From: Planctomycetaceae bacterium UBA6163
GTDB taxonomy: Bacteria > Planctomycetota > Planctomycetia > Pirellulales > Pirellulaceae
Assembly (NCBI GenBank): GCA_002428205.1
Contig: DIUH01000220.1
Span: 1 to 6,921, forward strand
DNA: 6,921 bases
Direction of reading: 5' to 3'
This document shows positions 1 through 5,446 of this stretch, piece by piece; the first letter of the stretch is position 1, and the number at the start of each line of letters is the position of its first letter. The notes under the pieces were generated by a model. That model saw nothing but the letters and a program-made list of their open reading frames with translations. It was not told the DNA's origin and did no database searches. The position numbers and the translations under genes are program-made.

Positions 1-1
1 G

Positions 2-67
2 AGCGGAAACGCGGTGCCCACGCCGCACATCGGCAAAAGTGCGATGCGGCGAGTGACCGACGTTTGA
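2..67 (+). CDS. Possible C-terminal tail of an upstream gene (partial, unidentified)
   Basis: Reading from base 2, the frame is open to a TGA at 65-67 and encodes 21 residues ending in GKSAMRRVTDV. Of the frames crossing this edge on the plus strand, this one has the most G or C at third codon positions, which fits the bias of the real genes in the window. A second plus-strand frame (from base 1) stays open to a TAA at 127-129 but gives an arginine-rich, unconvincing peptide with a weaker third-position bias. A minus-strand start at base 30 is also possible but has no ribosome binding site. The fragment is too short to assign to a family, so it may not be a gene. Confidence 0.25.
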   Translation, partial: SGNAVPTPHIGKSAMRRVTDV

Positions 68-78
68 TTCGCCAGTGG

Positions 79-108
79 TTGAGGATTCCGGTGGCGAGCA
101 ACTATGAT
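79..108 (+). promoter_or_regulatory. Candidate sigma-70-type promoter for the esterase gene
   Basis: TTGAGG at 79-84 matches four of six consensus -35 bases. TATGAT at 103-108 matches five of six -10 bases. The spacer is 18 bp. An AT-rich perfect palindrome, AATTTAAATT, follows at 123-132. Transcription from here would give a leader of roughly 115 nt containing the hairpin at 191-217. The match is by eye only, and planctomycete promoters are not well enough known to me for more confidence. Confidence 0.3.
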
Positions 109-190
109 GGAGTGATGCCGCAAATTTAAATTGCCGCTATCCTGCCCCCTCCAGCAGCCACAATCGCCGCTGAACTTCCTCCCTCCCGAT

Positions 191-217
191 TGCTGGCCGA
201 TTCGCCTGAGGCCAGCA
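191..217 (+). promoter_or_regulatory. Leader hairpin just upstream of the esterase ribosome binding site
   Basis: TGCTGGCC (191-198) and GGCCAGCA (210-217) are perfect 8-bp inverted arms around an 11-nt loop. The 3' arm ends two bases before the AGG that probably serves as Shine-Dalgarno site for the TTG start at 231. No T-run follows, so it does not look like an intrinsic terminator. It could tune translation of the esterase mRNA or be a protein-binding palindrome. Confidence 0.4.
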
Positions 218-219
218 CC

Positions 220-222
220 AGG
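220..222 (+). promoter_or_regulatory. Short Shine-Dalgarno site supporting a TTG start
   Basis: AGG lies 8 nt before the TTG at 231. The frame is closed upstream by a TGA at 207-209 and no ATG or GTG lies between. The next in-frame ATG falls beyond the signal peptide, inside the conserved domain, so TTG at 231 is the only start that keeps the export signal. Confidence 0.4.
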
Positions 223-230
223 TTACCGCC

Positions 231-1163
231 TTGATCATCACTGCACCCCAACGCTTCGGCGTCAGTCTCATCGCCTTTCCACTGCTTTTCTGGACGACGT
301 TCGGCGTGGCCACTGCGGCACCGCCGGAGATCGTTCCTGGACCGTACAAGCACGGGCCTGATTCCAGCCCAATCGACGGTGTCCCCAAGGGCACGGTTAC
401 GGAACACGAGTTGCTGGAAAGCAGCGTGTTTCCCGGCACGAAACGACGTTACAGCGTCTACGTTCCGGCTCAGTATGATGGCACCAAACCGGCGGCGTTG
501 ATGGTGTTTCAAGACGGGCACGCGTATGTCGGTCCCGGCGGCGATTTTCGCGCCACAACCGTCATGGACAACCTGATTCATCGTGGCGAAATGCCGATTA
601 CCGTTGGTGTCTTTATCGATCCGGGAACGAAAGACGAATTGCCCGAAAAACGCGGCTGGAACCCGCGACCGACCAATCGGGCGGTCGAATACGACTCGGT
701 CAGCGACGATTACGCACGGTTTTTGTTGGAAGATGTCTTGCCGCGAGTGGCAAAAGACGTTCGCATCACCGACAACCCCGACTTGCGAGCGATCTGTGGG
801 ATGAGCTCTGGCGGCATTTGTGCGTTTTCCGTCGCCTGGTTTCGTCCCGATTCGTTTCGCAAGGTGGTCAGCCACATCGGCAGTTTTGTCGACATTCGTG
901 GCGGCCACGTTTACCCCGCGCTGGTCCGCAAAGGCGAACAAAAGCCGCTGAGGGTGTTCTTGCAGGACGGCGCTGGCGACCTTGACAATCAACACGGAAA
1001 TTGGCCGCTTGCGAACCAGCAAATGGCGAATTCGTTGGCTTACCGCAAGTACGATTACCAGTTCGTGTACGGCGATGGGGAACACAACGGGGTTCACGGC
1101 GGCGCGATTTTCCCCGATACCTTGCGTTGGCTGTGGCGTGATTGGGCCGATCAAATGCCGTAG
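231..1163 (+). CDS. Secreted alpha/beta-hydrolase, enterochelin esterase (Fes)/CE1-like
   Basis: This is a 310-residue serine esterase predicted to be exported. Residues 1-30 form a signal peptide: a short polar start, a hydrophobic core at about 11-26 and an ATAA-type cleavage site before PPEIVPG. The mature part begins with a beta-rich segment containing RRYSVYVPAQYDG (72-84), then MVFQDG (91-96) as in Fes/esterase-D folds. The nucleophile elbow G-M-S-S-G (190-194) gives Ser192. Likely partners are an acidic residue in LQDGAGDLDN (244-253) and His285 or His289 in GEHNGVHGGAIFPD. Family members hydrolyse siderophore, feruloyl or acetyl-xylan esters; the substrate here cannot be read from sequence. 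In planctomycetes such proteins are commonly periplasmic and tied to polysaccharide breakdown, but no such genes are visible nearby. A gap of about 100-125 bp separates it from the cyclase gene, so co-transcription is uncertain. Confidence 0.85.
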   Translation: MIITAPQRFGVSLIAFPLLFWTTFGVATAAPPEIVPGPYKHGPDSSPIDGVPKGTVTEHELLESSVFPGTKRRYSVYVPAQYDGTKPAALMVFQDGHAYVGPGGDFRATTVMDNLIHRGEMPITVGVFIDPGTKDELPEKRGWNPRPTNRAVEYDSVSDDYARFLLEDVLPRVAKDVRITDNPDLRAICGMSSGGICAFSVAWFRPDSFRKVVSHIGSFVDIRGGHVYPALVRKGEQKPLRVFLQDGAGDLDNQHGNWPLANQQMANSLAYRKYDYQFVYGDGEHNGVHGGAIFPDTLRWLWRDWADQMP

Positions 1164-1288
1164 CGCGATTGTGACAGGGCTGTTTGCGATTTCGTCGATG
1201 GCCGGTTAACTAAGTCCTATCCGACAGCGACGCGGCGGATTCATACTGCTGGCCAACCCCAACTTTGCCGAACGAACCAACCGACGTA

Positions 1289-2620
1289 ATGCGAATGACC
1301 GCCTTTGACCCCGCCGATCAGCCAACCGCTGATTCGCCGCCCGCCGAACTTGCCCGGTCGCCCATCAGCGACCCCCGGGACATTCATTTCGTGGTCCCCC
1401 AAGTCCATCGTTTGCGGACCACTTGGGAAGTCGCCGGTGGTGATTTCGACGAACTGGTCGAAGTGCTTCACCCGTCGGCTGATCCGCCACAGTTTGGCGA
1501 AGCGCAAGTCTATTCACCGCCACGAGTCCTGTTGTGGGCGGACGAGGAAGTGGCCCACGCCAGCGACCGTGTTGACGTGATCGCAAAACGGCTGGCCCAA
1601 TCCCAACGAGTCGATTTGGTGGGCGGACCGACGCTGATTCCCGGCGGAGAAGCGGTCAAGAACTCGCCAGAAATCATTCAATCGTTGCTCGGTGAAATCA
1701 ACGACACGAATCTCGATCGCCGCAGCTACATCATCGCGATCGGTGGCGGAGCGATGTTGGACGCCGCCGGTTACGCTGCCGCGATCGCCCATCGTGGCAT
1801 TCGCTTGGTTCGTATTCCCACGACGACGCTCGCTCAGGCCGATTCGGGCGTTGGCGTTAAGAATGCGATCAACTATTTCGGCAAAAAGAACTGGGTGGGG
1901 ACGTTTGCGGTTCCGTGGGCAGTGATCAATGACGCCGGATTTTTGGCGACGTTGCCCCTGCGAGAGTTTGTGTGTGGGTTCAGCGAAGCGGTGAAGGTTT
2001 CTTTGTTGAAAGATGCAGCTGAGTTTGATTCCTTATGTCGAAATGCCAAGCAGATCGCCGAACGAAACATGCAAGTCGCGTTCGCCGCGATCCACTCGTC
2101 ATGCCAAATGCACATCCAGCATATCACCCGTGGTGGTGATCCGTTTGAAACCTTAGAAGCTCGGCCGCTCGACTTCGGCCACTGGTCGGCGCACCGCTTA
2201 GAATCGATGACCGATTATAAGATTCGGCATGGTGAAGCGGTTGGTATTGGAGTCGCATTGGATTGCATTTATTCAACACTGGTGCACGGTTTTCCTGAAG
2301 CGGATTGCCAGCGAGTTTGTCAATGTTTGCGTGAACTCGGAATACCATTGTGGGACGACGCAATGGATGATTTCCAAACGTTGCTTTCGGGACTAGAAGA
2401 GTTTCGCCAGCACCTTGGCGGACGTTTGACCGTCACAATGTTGCGATCGGTCGGCGAACCGATCAACGTCCACCAAATCGATCACAAAGCGATGTTGGTG
2501 GCGAGCAAAAAGTTGAAGGCGATTGCTCATGCCGATTCGATTGTCCCCAATCAGAAACTTACTGAGCCAGTCGGACCTAACGCATTGGCGAAGCCAACAG
2601 GTGGACGAAGCCCCCGCTGA
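1289..2620 (+). CDS. 3-dehydroquinate synthase family protein (sugar-phosphate cyclase, EboD-like)
   Basis: The 443-residue product (451 from the TTG at 1265) is an NAD- and metal-dependent sugar-phosphate cyclase. From the ATG at 1289, visible motifs are the NAD-binding GGGAMLD (152-158), PTTTLAQADS (177-186), GVGVKN with Lys191, GKKN with Asn201, EAVK with Glu233 and Lys236, RPLDFGHWSAH (292-302) and RHGE (313-316). Glu233, His298 and His314 match the zinc ligands of dehydroquinate synthase. It departs from housekeeping AroB: GVGVKN replaces SVGGKT, and Asp295 stands where AroB has Asn. The GGDPFE...RPLDFGHW pattern recalls EboD, the cyclase of the eboABCDEF clusters; no other ebo gene is in the window. 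The N-terminus is extended by about 35 residues and the C-terminal tail runs into a palindromic repeat. No start (TTG 1265, ATG 1289 or 1295) has a clear Shine-Dalgarno site. The product is unknown; a cyclic polyol or dehydroquinate-like compound is inferred. Confidence 0.85.
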   Translation: MRMTAFDPADQPTADSPPAELARSPISDPRDIHFVVPQVHRLRTTWEVAGGDFDELVEVLHPSADPPQFGEAQVYSPPRVLLWADEEVAHASDRVDVIAKRLAQSQRVDLVGGPTLIPGGEAVKNSPEIIQSLLGEINDTNLDRRSYIIAIGGGAMLDAAGYAAAIAHRGIRLVRIPTTTLAQADSGVGVKNAINYFGKKNWVGTFAVPWAVINDAGFLATLPLREFVCGFSEAVKVSLLKDAAEFDSLCRNAKQIAERNMQVAFAAIHSSCQMHIQHITRGGDPFETLEARPLDFGHWSAHRLESMTDYKIRHGEAVGIGVALDCIYSTLVHGFPEADCQRVCQCLRELGIPLWDDAMDDFQTLLSGLEEFRQHLGGRLTVTMLRSVGEPINVHQIDHKAMLVASKKLKAIAHADSIVPNQKLTEPVGPNALAKPTGGRSPR

Positions 2621-2713
2621 GTCAACGGGGAACCAACAATTGGGGTTTCGCCTAGTGCGTTGGGTCATGACGGGTTGGTGGACTGTCGAGACATTGATGT
2701 TGGCTTCGCCAAT
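2584..2713. repeat. 130-bp palindromic element with 16-bp perfect inverted ends
   Basis: ATTGGCGAAGCCAACA at 2584-2599 is the exact reverse complement of the 16 bases at 2698-2713. Each arm is also a hairpin: TTGGC-GAA-GCCAA on the left and TTGGC-TTC-GCCAA on the right. The left arm lies inside the last codons of the cyclase gene, the stop is at 2618-2620, and the right arm is about 100 bp before the glycosyltransferase start. The interior holds further stems. It has no ORF on the plus strand that looks real. It resembles a REP- or MITE-like extragenic element; no target duplication is evident by eye. Confidence 0.6.
2606..2650 (+). other. Overlapping alternative stems at the end of the cyclase gene
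   Basis: CGAAGCCCC (2606-2614) can pair with GGGGTTTCG (2642-2650) as nine pairs including one G-T. CCCCG (2612-2616), which shares bases with the first stem, can instead pair with CGGGG (2626-2630) around a loop that contains the TGA stop. The two stems exclude each other. Neither is followed by a T-run, so a classical intrinsic terminator is not supported. The stretch between the stop at 2620 and the next gene at 2812 otherwise contains only the rest of the palindromic element and about 100 bp without recognised signals. Confidence 0.35.
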
Positions 2714-2811
2714 CGTGGTCCGACACAGATCTCCTTCGTTGCCACTTTGATCGAGACAATCAACATCGGCCTGGTGCGGCATTGCGGTTGCTTGGTGGGT
2801 AAACTGTTGGC

Positions 2812-4143
2812 ATGAAAATCGTATTCCTAACAGCCGGGGCCGCGGGCATGTATTGCGGCAGTTGTATGCACGACAATGCGCTGGCGAAAGCTCTTCGCCA
2901 GGATGGCAACGATTGCATTTTACAGCCGCTTTATACGCCGATCCGCACCGATGAATTGAGCGTTGCGCAGGATCGCGTTTTCTTCGGTGGCGTGAATATT
3001 TACCTGACCGAAAAATTGCCGCTGTTTCGATTCGTGCCGCGATCTGTGAAACGTTTGCTCGATCGCCCAGCGTTCCTCAAGTGGGCGACTCGGCGAGCTT
3101 CGTCAACCGACGCTTCGGGCCTGGGTGACCTGACGCTGTCGATGCTTCGCGGCGAAGATGGAAATCAAAAGGAAGAGGTCGAACGCTTGGTCCGCTGGCT
3201 GCGCGATGATATCCAGCCTGACGCCATTTTGCTGACTAACCTGTTGATCGCTGGTTCCGTGCCGATGATCCGGCGCGAATTGCCTGGCACCCGCGTGATC
3301 GTGATCCTGCAAGGCGACGACGCGTTCCTCGATTATTTGCCAAAACGGTATCGCGACGCGGCGATCGAGCGGATGGGCGAGCTCGGCCGTATGTGCGATT
3401 GGCTCGTCGTGAACAGCCGTTTTTATGGCCAACGGATGACTCAGATGCTGGGACTCGATCCGGCCAAAGTCGTTGTCGAACCGCTGACAATCGACGGGGC
3501 GCCGTTCGTTAATCTGGAGTTGGCAAAAACGGATCGGCCAAAACGAATCGGATACCTGGCCCGCATCGCGCCGGAAAAAGGGTTGCATCATTTGATCGAC
3601 GCTTATATCGATCTGGCACAACGCCCAGGTTGTGAATCGGTCGGCCTGGATATCGCGGGATGGTTGGGCGAACAGAATCGCGGCTACTTTGCCGAGCAAA
3701 TGGCGCGGTTGAGCAGCGCAGGTCTGGCCGATCGCGTGCGGCACCTGGGCAGCCCCGATCTGGATGGCAAGATCTCGATGCTGTGCGGGATTGACGTGAT
3801 GAGCGTACCGACCGAGCACGAGGAGCCCAAAGGCTTGTCGGTGCTGGAGGCGATGGCCGCTGGGGTTCCCGTTGTCTTACCATCCAAGGGGGCGTTTCCG
3901 GAAATCATCGAACAGTCGGGTGGCGGGTTGCTCGTTGCGCCAAATGATCCCAAGGCACTTGCCGATGCGCTGCTGCAGGTGTTGCAAAACGAAAGCTTGC
4001 GTGATGAATTGTCAAAGGCCGGGCGCCAGTGGGTGTTGGGCCAGCGGACGATCCAAACGCAAGCGATCTCGCTTGTTCAGTTGATCGCCAATCAGGTGCA
4101 GACGACCGAGCACGTTGGTGTACAGCCTTTAGGCGCCAAGTAG
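2812..4143 (+). CDS. Glycosyltransferase family 4 protein with N-terminal CGSC motif
   Basis: This 443-residue cytoplasmic GT-B enzyme should move a sugar from a nucleotide donor with retention of configuration. The N-terminal domain opens with MKIVFLTAGA, then GMYCGSCMHDNALAKAL (12-28), a glycine-rich loop with Cys15 and Cys18. The C-terminal donor domain starts near 245: GYLARIAPEKGLHHLIDAY (247-265) carries Arg251, Glu255 and Lys256, typical phosphate-binding positions, and EEPKGLSVLEAMAAGVPVV (337-355) carries the EX7E pair Glu338 and Glu346. SKGAFPEII and GGLLVAPND follow as in GT4 enzymes. There is no signal peptide or membrane segment. It follows the cyclase on the same strand after 191 bp. 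The ATG lacks a clear Shine-Dalgarno site. The last residues, HVGVQPLGAK, are encoded by one arm of an inverted repeat. Donor and acceptor are unknown; lipid, polysaccharide or cyclitol acceptors are possible. Confidence 0.85.
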   Translation: MKIVFLTAGAAGMYCGSCMHDNALAKALRQDGNDCILQPLYTPIRTDELSVAQDRVFFGGVNIYLTEKLPLFRFVPRSVKRLLDRPAFLKWATRRASSTDASGLGDLTLSMLRGEDGNQKEEVERLVRWLRDDIQPDAILLTNLLIAGSVPMIRRELPGTRVIVILQGDDAFLDYLPKRYRDAAIERMGELGRMCDWLVVNSRFYGQRMTQMLGLDPAKVVVEPLTIDGAPFVNLELAKTDRPKRIGYLARIAPEKGLHHLIDAYIDLAQRPGCESVGLDIAGWLGEQNRGYFAEQMARLSSAGLADRVRHLGSPDLDGKISMLCGIDVMSVPTEHEEPKGLSVLEAMAAGVPVVLPSKGAFPEIIEQSGGGLLVAPNDPKALADALLQVLQNESLRDELSKAGRQWVLGQRTIQTQAISLVQLIANQVQTTEHVGVQPLGAK

Positions 4144-4209
4144 CTTCCGTCATTGTACTTCCCACGACTTTCTAATACGCTTGGCGGCTAAAGCCTGCAC
4201 ACCAGCGCG
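4111..4209. repeat. Long imperfect inverted repeat spanning the glycosyltransferase stop (possible bidirectional terminator)
   Basis: The arm 4114-4140 and the reverse complement of 4180-4206 agree at 23 of 27 positions, one of the differences being a U-G wobble in plus-strand RNA; the match continues with gaps to 4111 and 4209. The loop is 39 nt. Each arm carries its own small palindrome: GCCT-TT-AGGC on the left and GGCT-AA-AGCC on the right. The left arm encodes the last residues of the glycosyltransferase. The repeat sits between convergent genes, where it could end transcription from both sides, but it has no T-run. It may instead be a member of a dispersed repeat family. Confidence 0.6.
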
Positions 4210-4214
4210 TTCCA

Positions 4215-4226
4215 CGAAGGGCTTCG
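4215..4226. other. Short hairpin between convergent genes
   Basis: CGAAG (4215-4219) and CTTCG (4222-4226) are perfect inverted arms with a two-base centre. The following bases extend a GGC-TTC-GCC core (4220-4228) that is also found inside the right arm of the element at 2698-2713. It lies between the large inverted repeat and the transporter stop. A role in transcription ending is possible but not shown by any T-run. Confidence 0.3.
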
Positions 4227-4261
4227 CCGGGGATTCACCCAAAATGATTGCGAGGGGCTGC

Positions 4262-5236
4262 TTAGGGGATACGACGATGATTTTCCGGCAAATCGACCGG
4301 GATATTCGACCAGACATTGGCTAGTACGGTTCCGGTCAACATACACCCAAATGTATAAGCCGCCGTGGGAATGGCGGCGGCGGGATGATCGGGAAACAAT
4401 GTTAGAATCAATCCGGTTCCCAGTCCCGCGTTTTGCATGCCAACTTCTAAGGTCAGCGCCCGCCGCATGGGTGCCGGCAATCGCATCGCCAAACCGCCAA
4501 GCCAGCCGGCTGTGTATCCCAATAGGTTGATCATCAAGAGGGCGACCAGCAAAAGAGGAGTCGCACTGCCGAGTTTATCGCGATTCAAGCCAACTACGAC
4601 TGCGATGATCCAAAGGATGGTCCCGTTGGCGATCCATGGCCCCAGGCGTGTCATGATCGACTCGATCACTTGAGCTTTACGACATGCGATATAACCCAAT
4701 AAGACCGGGCCAACGACTGATAGAATCAGTTCACGGAAAACTTGCACCTTATCAAAATGTTGAGCGAGACCTTGCGATACGCCCAGCGCACTGGCTAAGA
4801 CCAGAGGCACCACAAGTGGAGAAAAGAGATTCGCCGATGTTGTTAAACTGATCGAGTAACTGACATTGCCTCGCGCCGCCAATGTCAAGATATTCGATGC
4901 CATCGCGCCGGGCACACATCCCACCATGATGACACCGGTCAATAAATCCGGTTCCAGGTTCAGGGCATTACCGACGCTCCAGGCCAACAAGGGCATGACG
5001 CTGTATTGGATGGCGGTTCCGCCAAGCACGGCTGGCCACAACTTGGGTAATCGCTTTACCTCGTCAGGCGGTAACAAACAGCCGATCGCAAACATCGCTA
5101 CGCCGATAATCGGCATCAGCAATCCGTACGTCTTGGTCGCTGTGAAGGGATCGTATGCGGAAGTGGCAATCGATGGCCAGAAATAGGCGACCAGCGATAG
5201 CAGTATCAGCCAGAGCAGTAGGAAGCGTTGGAGCAT
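4262..5236 (-). CDS. Bile acid:sodium symporter family (BASS/SBF) transporter
   Basis: The 324-residue product is an inner-membrane protein with about ten hydrophobic helices (roughly 5-22, 37-54, 66-87, 95-120, 136-152, 167-185, 203-217, 226-248, 268-282, 289-308), the usual length and topology for the family. The core motifs are present: VGCVPGAMASNILTLAARGN (105-124) and LEVGMQNAG (263-271). Positions matching the two sodium sites of the bacterial ASBT homologue are all kept: Gln77, Ser114, Asn115, Ser128, Thr132, Glu264 and Gln268. It should therefore be a sodium-coupled organic anion importer; known bacterial members carry bile acids, pyruvate, pantoate or related acids, and the substrate here cannot be told. 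The start is the first ATG after a short polar-free leader; no Shine-Dalgarno site is visible. It is transcribed alone, converging on the glycosyltransferase gene and diverging from tex. Confidence 0.9.
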   Translation of the reverse strand: MLQRFLLLWLILLSLVAYFWPSIATSAYDPFTATKTYGLLMPIIGVAMFAIGCLLPPDEVKRLPKLWPAVLGGTAIQYSVMPLLAWSVGNALNLEPDLLTGVIMVGCVPGAMASNILTLAARGNVSYSISLTTSANLFSPLVVPLVLASALGVSQGLAQHFDKVQVFRELILSVVGPVLLGYIACRKAQVIESIMTRLGPWIANGTILWIIAVVVGLNRDKLGSATPLLLVALLMINLLGYTAGWLGGLAMRLPAPMRRALTLEVGMQNAGLGTGLILTLFPDHPAAAIPTAAYTFGCMLTGTVLANVWSNIPVDLPENHRRIP

Positions 5237-5256
5237 GAAGACGAATTAGTGATTGG

Positions 5257-5329
5257 TTTATTGATCGGCGGAGCGATCAACGACGTTGGGGCTTGTTTGC
5301 TTTACTGATCGACGGAGCGATCAGCGACG
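5257..5329. repeat. Two direct copies of a covarying hairpin in a divergent intergenic region
   Basis: The 29-bp units at 5257-5285 and 5301-5329 differ at three positions and start 44 bp apart. Each has the form TTTA, then a 7-bp stem (YTGATCG and CGATCAR), a six-base loop RCGGAG, then CGACG. Copy one pairs T5261 with A5280 and copy two pairs C5305 with G5324, so two of the three differences preserve one base pair. A weaker ATCG-GCGGT-CGAT hairpin lies at 5349-5361. The units sit 20-90 bp upstream of the transporter start and 118-190 bp upstream of tex. They could be paired operators, leader RNA hairpins of the transporter mRNA, or dispersed repeats. Confidence 0.6.
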
Positions 5330-5446
5330 ATGGTGCCGACTTCCCAACATCGGCGGTCGATTCTAATCTTGGCTGATCAACAGAGTAACTGGTAACAGCG
5401 TGGATAAGCCGAGCATACCGCTGGGCAGGGAGTGTAGCGAACGGAT

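Noticed and set aside
126..1154. A 342-codon open frame on the minus strand opposite the esterase.
   Set aside because: Its translation is low-complexity and arginine/valine rich with no recognisable domain, while the plus strand encodes a full esterase with a signal peptide and catalytic motif. It is an antisense shadow typical of GC-rich codon use.
1164..1288. Promoter or terminator between the esterase and cyclase genes.
   Set aside because: I saw no convincing stem with a T-run and no good -35/-10 pair in this gap.
2612..2630. Intrinsic terminator after the cyclase gene.
   Set aside because: CCCCG/CGGGG is a short stem and is followed by mixed sequence, not a T-run.
2523..2750. A 75-codon plus-strand frame overlapping the cyclase end and the intergenic element.
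   Set aside because: It overlaps the cyclase in another frame, has no ribosome binding site and reads through the hairpins of the repeat.
2393..2782. A 129-codon minus-strand frame covering the cyclase end and the gap before the glycosyltransferase.
   Set aside because: Half of it is antisense to conserved cyclase sequence and the rest is the palindromic element. Such frames inside repeats are often annotated as hypothetical proteins but nothing supports expression.
3103..3819. A 238-codon minus-strand frame opposite the glycosyltransferase.
   Set aside because: The plus strand carries all GT4 motifs; the antisense product has no recognisable fold or start signal.
5362..5367. TCTAAT as a -10 box for tex.
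   Set aside because: It matches five of six consensus bases, but nothing resembling a -35 box lies at a suitable distance.
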